DNA of 20,848 nucleotides from Sedimentisphaerales bacterium (GCA_016932895.1 JAFGCA010000031.1:1-20848), one strand, 5' to 3'. Positions 1 through 6,846 are shown, counted from the stretch's first letter. Program-made: numbers and translations. The notes: a model not told the origin generated them from the letters alone.

Positions 1-63
1 CGCTACGCCGCTTACACGCGTGAATACCTGGGCTGGGGTGTGTTCGCGCTGATGCCGCGGTGA
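1..63 (+). CDS. 3' end of an unidentified gene
   Basis: Frame 1 is open from the first base through 20 codons and ends at TGA 61-63; the last residues read YLGWGVFALMPR. The rest of the gene lies outside the window. No family can be named from so short a tail. It is taken as coding because the frame is open to the edge and is followed at once by repeat-rich, gene-free DNA. Confidence is limited by length. Confidence 0.45.
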   Translation, partial: RYAAYTREYLGWGVFALMPR

Positions 64-84
64 TGAGGGGATTACCGGGCGACT

Positions 85-104
85 CAGGGAATTAAAGGGG
101 TACG
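85..104 (+). repeat. 20-bp direct repeat, copy 1 (copy 2 at 1816-1835)
   Basis: CAGGGAATTAAAGGGGTACG occurs identically at 85-104 and 1816-1835. The two copies bracket the PDDEXK nuclease gene and the small ORF upstream of it. Each is followed by AT-richer sequence. This looks like a member of a dispersed repeat family rather than a target-site duplication, because the other repeats around it are also duplicated. Confidence 0.7.
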
Positions 105-163
105 AACTGGAAATTCTTTCCAGATCATTTCGGGATGATGATGCAAGTTGCGTTCGGGTAAGC

Positions 164-273
164 GATTGGAACTCGCGCCGAGGCGCAGAGGCGCTGGGTT
201 TCAAGGGGCGTTGCAGCGTTGGTGCTCTCTGCGTCTCAGCGTCTCTGCGCGCGTACATACTTGATTCCGGCCG
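164..273 (+). repeat. long inverted repeat, left arm
   Basis: The 110 bp here match the reverse complement of 2805-2914 at about 100 of 110 positions by eye, without gaps. The arms include GCAGCGTTGG, CTCTGCGTCTCAGCGTCTC and GCGCGCGTACATAC. They enclose about 2.5 kb carrying two nuclease genes. Identity is below that expected of a recent insertion-sequence pair and no transposase lies between, so this could be either two copies of a dispersed repeat or the boundaries of an old island. Confidence 0.8.
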
Positions 274-282
274 AAGGCCGGG

Positions 283-437
283 CTAGTACCGCATTTCGCA
301 AGTTCCGCGACTATGCGGGAGGAGATTGCTTTCCCGGCGCGCCGGGACTCCTCGCAATGACATGTACGGGTTCTCCCTGTCATTGCGAGCGAAGCGAAGC
401 AATCTGTAGTCGAACGATTTATGAAATGCGGTACTAG
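283..437. repeat. 155-bp nested palindromic element (MITE-like)
   Basis: Perfect 15-bp terminal inverted repeats, CTAGTACCGCATTTC (283-297) and GAAATGCGGTACTAG (423-437), enclose further complementary pairs: AGATTGCTT 323-331 with AAGCAATCT 397-405, and CTCGCAATGACA 351-362 with TGTCATTGCGAG 378-389. The whole element can fold into one long interrupted hairpin. A 16-bp palindrome, TCCCGGCGCGCCGGGA (332-347), sits inside and recurs at 4781-4796. No ORF in it is credible. Confidence 0.8.
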
Positions 438-463
438 GTTCATCCGCGTTCATCTGCGGTTTC
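438..463 (+). repeat. 26-bp direct repeat, copy 1 (copy 2 at 1934-1959)
   Basis: Starts GTTCATCCGCGTTCATCTGC and is identical over 26 bp at 438-463 and 1934-1959. Each copy lies about 35-80 bp upstream of an ORF (543 and 1995), and both abut other repeats. It is probably part of a dispersed intergenic repeat family. Confidence 0.75.
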
Positions 464-542
464 ATGCTCTTTTTCATCGCCGTTGCATGGGAATAGAGAT
501 AGAATAGTCCGATCGAGATACGCACGCCCAAAGAGGTGCCGT

Positions 543-641
543 ATGAAACAGAAGAAGACCTTCGACCCCGTGGCCTTCATGTGGAAGTCCCCCTTTCAGC
601 GACCGGTGTTTACTTGTATTCCCGCCCGTGTGCCGCCATAA
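543..641 (+). pseudogene. 32-codon ORF, possible truncated gene
   Basis: ATG at 543 is preceded by AGAGGTG at a usable distance and opens a 32-residue frame, MKQKKTFDPVAFMWKSPFQR and onward, to TAA 639-641. The Lys-rich start followed by TFD resembles the beginning of small antitoxin-like proteins in planctomycetes (from memory, not searched). The frame then ends without a recognisable domain. It may be the stump of a gene cut by repeat insertion, or chance. Confidence 0.25.
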
Positions 642-850
642 TACTCCCAGGAAGTTCTAACGGCCAGACACGCAACAAATGAGTTGGAGTTCGAGGCGAA
701 CCGCATTGGATACGCCACGGCGACAATCTGAAATGCATAGGTCTGACCCTGAGAGTAAGAAGTCGTCTTACACGGGCAGTAACGAGCAATCCTGCGTTCG
801 ATGCAGATTCATACGATTATTGTTGAGCATTCCGAAAGAGAGGATATGAG

Positions 851-1771
851 ATGCCACGTTACTGGGTAATGGCACCTGTTGAATCGAAACCAGCAGATCG
901 ATTCGACAAGGTCTGGCAATTCGATCTTGGCCAAAACGTGATATCCATTGGTTGGAAAGAACTTGGCGACGTTACAGGTATGACCAGAGATGGGTTGGCT
1001 GAAGCTGTCGCGAACACCTACCCCGACAAGCCCTCTCAGACCAAGGCGCTCTACACAAACATGTTGTGGGCATTCTACCATGAGATGCTGCCAGGCGACT
1101 ACGTCATCGCCAGGAGAGGAAGGAAGACGCTGGCGGGTATTGGCAAAGTCACGGGGCCGGCCGTGTGCTCACTCGGCAGGAATCCGCATGTTGAACATCC
1201 GGGCTTTCTCAACGTTGCATGGCAGGCCGAGCCTCGCGACAAATCATTCCCCAGCATTGTCTTCCCAATGCATACGCTGGCTGAGTTCTCGGAAGAGCAG
1301 TTTCGCAGTGTCGTTGAAGGCTCCGGTCCACCCATTGTTCCGCCGCAAACCGAACCGGAAGTCGAAGATCCAAGCGAGTTCGTGCTGGAGAAGTATCTGG
1401 AGGACTTCATCGTCAGCAACTTCCACACAATTTTCGAGGGTCGCCTTCGTGTCTTTGAGGACTCCGAGGGCAATGACGGTCAGCAGTATACAACGGACAT
1501 TGGTACCATTGACATCCTGGCGACTGAGGAGAAGACGAAAGCGTTCGTAGTGATCGAACTGAAAAAGGGACGACCTTCGGATCGTGTCGTGGGGCAAATT
1601 CTCCGCTATATGGGATGGGTCAAGAGAAACCTGTGCGAAAACGGACAGACCGTCAGGGGGCTTATCATTTGCCGTGACCATGACCGAAAACTGACCTATG
1701 CCTTGGAGATGACAAACAACATCGACGTACGGTACTACAGCGTGTCATTCAAGCTGAAAGAGAATCCCTAA
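851..1771 (+). CDS. PUA/EVE-like plus PDDEXK (NucS/DUF91-like) endonuclease
   Basis: A 306-residue protein with two parts. Residues 1-115 look PUA/EVE-like: Trp5, Trp22 and Trp35, then LPGDYVIARRGRKTLAGIGK near 80-99, the glycine-rich beta pattern of domains that read modified bases. Residues 175-300 match the NucS/DUF91 branch of PDDEXK nucleases: Glu180 and a conserved helix, Asp221 in GTIDILA, Glu236 and Lys238 in VIELKKG, and Gln249 eleven residues after the Lys, the spacing I recall for NucS. GAGAGGATATGAG supplies a Shine-Dalgarno for the ATG. It has no partner gene, is noticeably less GC-rich than the housekeeping genes and lies between repeats, which suggests transfer. A role as a stand-alone modification-dependent nuclease is inference. 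Confidence 0.75.
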   Translation: MPRYWVMAPVESKPADRFDKVWQFDLGQNVISIGWKELGDVTGMTRDGLAEAVANTYPDKPSQTKALYTNMLWAFYHEMLPGDYVIARRGRKTLAGIGKVTGPAVCSLGRNPHVEHPGFLNVAWQAEPRDKSFPSIVFPMHTLAEFSEEQFRSVVEGSGPPIVPPQTEPEVEDPSEFVLEKYLEDFIVSNFHTIFEGRLRVFEDSEGNDGQQYTTDIGTIDILATEEKTKAFVVIELKKGRPSDRVVGQILRYMGWVKRNLCENGQTVRGLIICRDHDRKLTYALEMTNNIDVRYYSVSFKLKENP

Positions 1772-1780
1772 CAAGTGAGT

Positions 1781-1807
1781 GTAGGATGGGCAACTCGTTG
1801 CCCATGC
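1781..1807 (+). repeat. short palindromic repeat after the nuclease gene
   Basis: GTAGGATGGGCAAC, two bases, then GTTGCCCATGC. The 9-bp stem (1786-1794 with 1797-1805) starts 15 bp after the nuclease stop codon. A sister element, GTAGGGTGGGTT...AACCCACGC, follows the beta-helix gene at 18804-18828. No U-tract follows, so intrinsic termination is not supported. Confidence 0.55.
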
Positions 1808-1815
1808 TGATCTTG

Positions 1816-1835
1816 CAGGGAATTAAAGGGGTACG
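1816..1835 (+). repeat. 20-bp direct repeat, copy 2
   Basis: Identical to 85-104. It lies between the palindromic repeat that follows the PDDEXK gene and the 26-bp repeat at 1934-1959. Confidence 0.7.
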
Positions 1836-1933
1836 GTACAATTTTCGTATAGTGACATTTTGCAATTCTCGGGACAGGTTACTTATCTTGAGTGTGAATC
1901 AAGCGTGGCATGGCCTGAATTGTGAACATCTGC

Positions 1934-1959
1934 GTTCATCCGCGTTCATCTGCGGTTTC
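1934..1959 (+). repeat. 26-bp direct repeat, copy 2
   Basis: Identical to 438-463. It ends 35 bp before the HNH-AP2 start codon, so any promoter for that gene must lie in or beside this repeat. Confidence 0.75.
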
Positions 1960-1994
1960 CTATTGTTCTTCATCATTTGCGGAAGGGAGACGTC

Positions 1995-2774
1995 ATGTCT
2001 GGACCTTGTTGTGACAATTGCGTTTATTGCCTTGTGGACCCGGAGGGTTGGCCTCGGTCGCAGTGGCGGGGCGAGGCGGCCGTGCCTACGTGCGCGAATC
2101 ATCCGCAGTGGATGGGGGTGGTGCATGATGTGCCGGGGGTGGCGTGTGAGAACTATCGGGCCAAGCCCGTCCTGCCCCGGGGCGAGGCCGTCCGGTTGAT
2201 CCCGCTGGTCGAGGGGGACTACGCCTGCGTGGACGCGGCCGATTATGAGTGGCTCAGCCAGTACCGCTGGCGTGCGAGGAACGGGTACCCTACCCGAACG
2301 GAGAAACGCAGACACATTACCATGCACCGCCAGGTCATGCAGGCCCCGCCGGGCAAGCTCGTGGACCACATTGACGGAAACAGAGCCAATGCCCGGCGAT
2401 CCAACCTGCGTGTCTGCACCGTGGCGGAGAACCAGCGCAACAAGCGCAAGACAGGCAACTGCCTCTCTCGCTTCAAAGGCGTCACATATTCCAGGAGAGC
2501 AGGCAAGTGGAAGGCAGGATGCAGATTCGAGGGCCACTTCTACCACCTCGGGTATTTCGACGACGAGGTCGAGGCGGCGCGGGCGTACGACTATGCGGCC
2601 GTCAAGTATTTCGGCGAGTTCGCCTGCGTGAATTTCCCGAGGGAATGGCCCCCCGACCGCCGGACCAGGGTCCGTGAAGAATACCTGCAAGCCGAGGCGG
2701 CGGCGCGGAAGCGTGACGAGGCAGGAGTGCCGGCGAGAGCCGGCGCGGACAAGGAAGGTTGCCTGCGCCCGTGA
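1995..2774 (+). CDS. HNH endonuclease with AP2 DNA-binding domain and Cys-rich N-terminus
   Basis: A 259-residue protein; ATG 1995 is chosen over an upstream TTG because GGAAGGGAGA stands just before it. Residues 5-51 hold CCDNCVYC and CANHP, a possible zinc-binding module. An HNH domain follows at about 75-150, with the MHR His near 111, VDHIDGN (Asp124, His125) and NLR...ENQRNK. Residues 157-214 form an AP2 domain: RFKGVTYSRRAGKWKA, then LGYFDDEVEAARAYD and AAVKYFG. HNH-AP2 proteins are typically homing endonucleases of phages and mobile DNA. Here there is no intron or intein, but the gene lies between long inverted-repeat arms. The tail after residue 215 is charged and low in complexity and reaches almost to the right arm. 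The family call is firm, the cellular role is not. Confidence 0.85.
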   Translation: MSGPCCDNCVYCLVDPEGWPRSQWRGEAAVPTCANHPQWMGVVHDVPGVACENYRAKPVLPRGEAVRLIPLVEGDYACVDAADYEWLSQYRWRARNGYPTRTEKRRHITMHRQVMQAPPGKLVDHIDGNRANARRSNLRVCTVAENQRNKRKTGNCLSRFKGVTYSRRAGKWKAGCRFEGHFYHLGYFDDEVEAARAYDYAAVKYFGEFACVNFPREWPPDRRTRVREEYLQAEAAARKRDEAGVPARAGADKEGCLRP

Positions 2775-2804
2775 GAGGCGCCATGATGTCCCCAGGCTGG
2801 GCGT

Positions 2805-2914
2805 CGGCCGGAACCGGGTATGTACGCGCGCGGAGACGCTGAGACGCAGAGAACACCAACGCTGCAACCCCCTTTGAAACCCGGCGCCACTGCGCCTCGG
2901 CGCGAGGTCCAATC
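2805..2914 (-). repeat. long inverted repeat, right arm
   Basis: Reverse-complement partner of 164-273, with about 10 mismatches in 110 positions by eye. It begins 31 bp after the HNH-AP2 stop codon. Confidence 0.8.
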
Positions 2915-3050
2915 CCTTATCCGGCCGGAATACGGATTAGGGTACATTCTCGCGCGGCAGCTTCTATACTACTGCGCCGCAACAACTGGAAATTTTCTCG
3001 AGATAATCTCAGCAGAGGTCGTTAAGCCATTGCGAATATTGAAGTTATGC

Positions 3051-3185
3051 CTCTCGCAAAGACGCAAAGATCGCCAAGGTTGAAGGGTCTTTTCATTGAG
3101 GCCTTCTTTGCGCTCTTTGCGCTCTTCGCGAGAGAGTATTTGGTTCCGGCCGCAGGCCAGATCCTTCGCTGCGCTCAGGATGACA
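3051..3185. repeat. imperfect palindrome plus 29-bp dispersed repeat
   Basis: CTCTCGCAAAGACGCAAAGA (3051-3070) pairs imperfectly with the run of TTTGCGCTC units and CGCGAGAGAG at 3106-3136. Just downstream, 3157-3185 (CCAGATCCTTCGCTGCGCTC and on) is a repeat whose reverse complement recurs inside rsmB at 12790-12820 with two single-base insertions. It ends 18 bp from the mnmE stop codon. Confidence 0.65.
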
Positions 3186-3203
3186 ACCCCCGGTTGGGGA
3201 TTG

Positions 3204-4742
3204 TCATTTGCCGATGCAGAAGCGGCTGAAGATTCGGTCGAGGACCTGCTCGTCGATGTGTTCCTGTTCGATGTCCGCGATGGCCTGGCAGGCGGTGCGC
3301 AGCATCATCACGGCCACCTCCTCGTTGCCCTGCACGATCTCCTCGGCCGCTGCAGCGACACTCTCGGTGGCGCCGGTGACCGCCTGTCTGTGGCGCAGCG
3401 TCAGAGCCATAGCGTGTCCGCCGGAGATTGCATCGGCCGCGGCCAACTCGCTTTTGCTGGTCGGCGCCTGATAATCGAGAAGGGCCGAACGAATGCGGTT
3501 CCTGAGCCTGTCGAGGCCCGCGCCGGTCGCCGAGGAAGTGGCAAGGAACTCGGCGCCGAAGGTCTGGCGCAACGCCGCAACCTTGTCGCTGAGGGTCTCC
3601 GGCGCGAGCAGATCGGACTTGGTCGCAACGTGGATCACCGTTTCCGAGCCGACCAGGGCGCGGACCGCGCGGTCTTCGTCCCAGTCGGATCTGGCGACGT
3701 CGACGCAGAAGATCACCGCGGCGCTGCCATGCAGCGCTTCGAGCGCCGCCCGCTGCGCCAGCTCGTCGAGAATGCTCTCCGGCGCCGCCAGCAAACCGGC
3801 ACAATCGAACAAAACGCAGTCGATTGGAGATTGGGGATTTGAGATTGGGGATTGGAGATTTGGGATTTGAGATTGGGGATTGGAGATTGGGGATTCCAGG
3901 TCCGCTCGCGCCCTTTCAATCTCCAATCGGCAATCGGCAATCCCCAATCGAAGCAGTCCGCTTAGGACATCTCTCGTTGTCTTTCGTTCGTTCGAGACGA
4001 GGCTTCTCTCCTGGCCTAACAGTACGTTGAGCAGGCTGCTCTTGCCCGCATTGGGCGCGCCGGCGATTGCGATCGCGGGCAGATCGATCAGAGATTCGTA
4101 GCGTATGCTTCCGGCCAGCAAGTCTTCGAGCTGCCGGCGAATCCCGCTTAGCCGCTCGACCGCCCGGGCGGCGCTGATGAATTCGACGTCCTCTTCGCTG
4201 AAATCGAGACCCGCTTCGATCAGGCTGATGCAATCGAGCAGGGCCGTGCGAATCTCGTTGACGGCTTTGCTCAAGCGCCCGCTCAGCAACCTCTCGGCGG
4301 CGTCCAACTGGAAGCGATTCGAGCTGCCGATGATTTCGTTGACCGCCTCGGCCTGGGCCAGATCGATCTTGCCGTTGAGATAGGCGCGGGCGGTGAACTC
4401 GCCCGGTCCGGCCGGTCGCAGGCCGCCGGCCAGGAGACGCTGCACCAGCGCTTCGACAACCGCCGCTGACGCGTTGACGTGGATCTCCGCCAGCGTCTCG
4501 CCCGTGTACGAATGCGGGGCGTGAAACAAGTAGAGCAAGGCATTGACGTTCAGCTCGTCGTCGATACGCACGGCGCCGGAGACGATCTCGCTGGTGTTGT
4601 GAGGACCATGAGCGGCCCGGCCCGCGCCGGAGAAAACGCTCTGACACGCGGCCAGGGTTTCAGGCCCGGTGATCCGGACGATGGATCGCAGCCCTCCGCC
4701 GGCGCTGCTGACAGCGACGATGGTGTCGGTCAAGTCAACCAT
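3204..4742 (-). CDS. mnmE: tRNA uridine-5-carboxymethylaminomethyl GTPase MnmE
   Basis: MnmE, with MnmG, installs the 5-carboxymethylaminomethyl group on U34 of certain tRNAs in the cytoplasm. Seen here: an N-terminal folate-binding domain (PGEFTARAYLNGKIDLAQAE), a helical domain, and a G domain with GAPNAGKSS (about 228-236), TTRD (255-258) and a G3 motif reading DCAG in place of DTAG (313-316). G4 reads TKSD in place of NKxD (374-377). The C-terminal FCIGK with its catalytic Cys is intact. ATG 4742 is preferred to a TTG 21 bp upstream because MVDLTDTIVAVSS matches the family start. Between TTRD and DCAG there are 54 residues where E. coli has 16; the extra ~38 are encoded by a tandem repeat. 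The gene follows yidC, as in many bacteria, though jag is absent. Identity is firm. Confidence 0.95.
   Translation of the reverse strand: MVDLTDTIVAVSSAGGGLRSIVRITGPETLAACQSVFSGAGRAAHGPHNTSEIVSGAVRIDDELNVNALLYLFHAPHSYTGETLAEIHVNASAAVVEALVQRLLAGGLRPAGPGEFTARAYLNGKIDLAQAEAVNEIIGSSNRFQLDAAERLLSGRLSKAVNEIRTALLDCISLIEAGLDFSEEDVEFISAARAVERLSGIRRQLEDLLAGSIRYESLIDLPAIAIAGAPNAGKSSLLNVLLGQERSLVSNERKTTRDVLSGLLRLGIADCRLEIERARADLESPISNPQSQIPNLQSPISNPQSPIDCVLFDCAGLLAAPESILDELAQRAALEALHGSAAVIFCVDVARSDWDEDRAVRALVGSETVIHVATKSDLLAPETLSDKVAALRQTFGAEFLATSSATGAGLDRLRNRIRSALLDYQAPTSKSELAAADAISGGHAMALTLRHRQAVTGATESVAAAAEEIVQGNEEVAVMMLRTACQAIADIEQEHIDEQVLDRIFSRFCIGK
3821..3955. repeat. GGGATTGGAGATT-type repeat array inside mnmE
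   Basis: On the plus strand GATTGGAGATTGGGGATTTG-like units of 7-14 bp repeat from 3821 to 3896, then the complementary form (AATCTCCAATCGGCAATCGG) runs near 3927-3950, so the array is also a hairpin. Read on the minus strand it stays in frame with mnmE and encodes a low-complexity segment rich in SPISNPQSQIPNLQ. The core TTGGGGATTGGAGATTGGGG recurs, reverse-complemented, in rsmB at 13161-13194. Confidence 0.85.
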
Positions 4743-4753
4743 AGTGAAAAAAT

Positions 4754-4827
4754 CAAAGATCAAAAATCAAAATTGTGGAATCCCGGCGCGCCGGGATGAC
4801 TTCCTTAATTTTGCATTTTGATCTTTG
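4754..4827. repeat. 74-bp nested inverted-repeat element between yidC and mnmE
   Basis: A 21-bp arm starting CAAAGATCAAAAATCAAAAT (4754-4774) pairs with 4807-4827 at 19 of 21 positions. The centre is a perfect 16-bp palindrome, TCCCGGCGCGCCGGGA (4781-4796), also present at 332-347. It almost fills the spacer, from 7 bp past the yidC stop to 11 bp before the mnmE ATG. On the minus-strand transcript the GC hairpin is followed, not immediately, by U-rich sequence, so it could attenuate read-through into mnmE. That is inference. Confidence 0.7.
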
Positions 4828-4833
4828 CTCTTC

Positions 4834-6846
4834 TTAGTACTTGTAGAACGGCTTGGGCTTCTTCTTCTTGACCTTCCCGCCGGTCTTGCTGGTCGCAGAA
4901 ACCAGGCCCTTGGCCTCTTGCTCTTCCTTCTCGCGGATGTGCTTGCGGATGACGTACTGCTCGATCACGCCGGCGAAGGTGCTGGACATGATGTAGAGGT
5001 TCACGCCGGAGGGCGCTTTGTACAGCATCAACGGAAACAGCAGCGGCATCATGATCATCATCATCTTCTGCTGCTGGGCCATCTGCGGATTCGTCGAGGC
5101 GTTGCCCTGCGTGGGCATCAGCTTCTGCTGGAGGTAGAACGCCACGCCCATCATAAGCGGCAGCAGGTTGAGCGACTCGATCTTCCAGCCCAGCACAGGC
5201 ACCGTGATCGTGGCAAATCTGACCAGCGCGTCGGGCACCGACAGATCGGTGATCCAGAAGGGCAAGAAGGCCGCCCCGCGCAGGTCGATGCTCGTATAAA
5301 CGGCACTCCAGAGTGCGATCCAGATCGGCATCTGCACGAACATGGGCAGCATGCCCGTGATCGGCGAGGCCCCCTGCTCGCGATAGAGCTCCATGAGCCG
5401 CTTGTTCATCTCGGCTTTGTTGTTGGCGTACTTCTTCTTGATCTCCTCGGCCCGCGGTGCGAGCTTGCTCATCTTGCTCATGGAGATCTGGCTCTTCTTG
5501 GTGATCGGATGCATGATCAGCCGCATCAGGAAGACCAGGATGATGATGACGACGCCGTAGTTGCCGATGAAACCGTACATCGCTTTCATAATGGCCAGGA
5601 TGCCGAAGGCCAGCGGATTGATGATGGACGCGGGACAACAGCAGGCCATGAAATCGATGGTCTGGACGAACCCGAGGTCGCGGTACCGTTCGTTCTTGTC
5701 GAAGAGGCTCTTGTCCTTGGGCCCGAGATAGAGCTCGAACTTGTACGTTCGGGCGCTACCGGTCTGGCCGGCCGGATCGAGCGTCGCGGTAGCGGTGGAG
5801 AGATCGAGCCCGATGGTCTCGTCGCCGCTGTCGGCCTTGTGATCCGCGTCGGGGTTGTAAAACCGTCCGCTTCTACCGGTCACCCAGTCGCAATAAGGCT
5901 GGTTCGCGTCGGGCAGCGGGACCAGAATGGCGGCGAAGTACTTGTTCACTGCGGCCGACCAGAGATATTGGCCGCTACTCCTTTTTGGCAACGGTTCCCT
6001 GTCCTGCGCGGTCTCGGCCTTGCGCAGGGCTTTCGTGTCGCGCCGGCCGCTGATGACCTGGCCCTGGCCATTTCTGTACCCTCCGACCACTTTGCGCATA
6101 TCGGAGCGAAAGCCTTCTCTGCCCAGTCCGGCCGGGCCGGTCAGGTCGTACTGCACCTTCTGCGCCGAACCGGTGAGATTCTCGACGTCCAGCGTGCATT
6201 CCAGCAGAAACGTATCGGGCCGGACGCGATAGGTCTTGGTCAGCTTCACAACTTCCGCTTGCTGGTCGTCTACGATGGTGGCCTCGAAGGAGGTCGTGGT
6301 GCCGCCGTCGTCGGCCGTTTCCGTGCCGAGGGTCTTCCAGCTCAGGCGACTGAGGTTCAGTTTCTGCCCCTGGTCGACGAGGACGAATCCCCTGTTGGCC
6401 ATCGGGAGGATCTCCCGGCCGGCGCCCAACTGCACGGGGGAGAGGAAAACCAGCGGTTGCGGGTCCTTGTGATCGCGGTTGTCATACCCGCTGAACGTGG
6501 CGGTGCGAATGGCGGCGCCCCTGGAGTCGAGCTCCAGCATGAATTTGTAGCCGGACTCGGGGTCGGTGGAACCGACCGAGATCTTTCGGTCCGTGCCTCC
6601 AATCGCGCCGAAGTACTTTGTTGCGCCCGCCTGCACCTGTGCCGGCTTCTCCGGCGCCGGTGTCTCGTCCGCCGCGGGAGGCTCGACGGCGGTGGTTTGC
6701 TGCAAGAGGATGCAGCCGGGGCCGCCCGCCTGCTCGGACGCGAAAAGGGCCGGTGCGGGCCGCAGAGCCCCCGATTCATACACCAACCATCCGCAGAACA
6801 GGCAAAAGCCGACCAACGTCAGGATGAAAGCAGTTCTCAAGCTCAT
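4834..6846 (-). CDS. yidC: membrane protein insertase YidC
   Basis: A 670-residue inner-membrane insertase that places proteins in the membrane alone or with SecYEG. From ATG 6846: an N-terminal anchor (LRTAFILTLVGFCLFCGWLV), a large periplasmic beta domain over about 85-400, then the conserved insertase core from about 425, with a membrane segment ending FLMRLIMHPITKKSQ that carries the conserved Arg. The cytoplasmic loop (KLAPRAEEIKKKYANNKAEM) follows, then PMFVQMPIWIALW, and the tail is basic (KKKKPKPFYKY). The long periplasmic domain is the Gram-negative type. A TTG 27 bp upstream is less likely. No strong Shine-Dalgarno is visible. The metallophosphoesterase gene ends 55 bp upstream on the same strand, so co-transcription is likely. 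rnpA and rpmH are not here. Confidence 0.95.
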   Translation of the reverse strand: MSLRTAFILTLVGFCLFCGWLVYESGALRPAPALFASEQAGGPGCILLQQTTAVEPPAADETPAPEKPAQVQAGATKYFGAIGGTDRKISVGSTDPESGYKFMLELDSRGAAIRTATFSGYDNRDHKDPQPLVFLSPVQLGAGREILPMANRGFVLVDQGQKLNLSRLSWKTLGTETADDGGTTTSFEATIVDDQQAEVVKLTKTYRVRPDTFLLECTLDVENLTGSAQKVQYDLTGPAGLGREGFRSDMRKVVGGYRNGQGQVISGRRDTKALRKAETAQDREPLPKRSSGQYLWSAAVNKYFAAILVPLPDANQPYCDWVTGRSGRFYNPDADHKADSGDETIGLDLSTATATLDPAGQTGSARTYKFELYLGPKDKSLFDKNERYRDLGFVQTIDFMACCCPASIINPLAFGILAIMKAMYGFIGNYGVVIIILVFLMRLIMHPITKKSQISMSKMSKLAPRAEEIKKKYANNKAEMNKRLMELYREQGASPITGMLPMFVQMPIWIALWSAVYTSIDLRGAAFLPFWITDLSVPDALVRFATITVPVLGWKIESLNLLPLMMGVAFYLQQKLMPTQGNASTNPQMAQQQKMMMIMMPLLFPLMLYKAPSGVNLYIMSSTFAGVIEQYVIRKHIREKEEQEAKGLVSATSKTGGKVKKKKPKPFYKY

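Larger units (their letters stand above)
64..850. other. repeat-rich intergenic region
   Basis: This 787-bp gap holds no convincing full-length gene. It contains a 20-bp direct repeat (85-104, second copy 1816-1835), one arm of a long inverted repeat (164-273), a 155-bp palindromic element (283-437), a 26-bp direct repeat (438-463, identical copy 1934-1959) and a 32-codon ORF (543-641). In 642-850 I see nothing beyond a reasonable Shine-Dalgarno just before the nuclease gene at 851. Confidence 0.7.
2775..3203. other. repeat-filled gap between HNH-AP2 gene and mnmE
   Basis: This 429-bp gap holds the right inverted-repeat arm (2805-2914), an AT-richer stretch with CAACTGGAAATTTTCTC (resembling GAACTGGAAATTCTTTC at 103-119), and an imperfect palindrome plus a 29-bp repeat (3051-3185). 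No gene is supported. The short ORFs here are made of repeat sequence. Confidence 0.7.

Noticed and set aside
483..505. TTGCAT/TAGAAT as a promoter for the 543-641 ORF
   Set aside because: The spacer is only 11 bp, too short for a sigma70-type site.
1899..2912. 337-codon minus-strand ORF over the HNH-AP2 gene
   Set aside because: HNH and AP2 motifs are on the plus strand. This frame also reads through the repeat arm, which is a sign of non-coding origin.
3821..3955. CRISPR-like reading of the repeat array in mnmE
   Set aside because: Units are 7-14 bp and contiguous with no spacers, and they lie inside a conserved gene.
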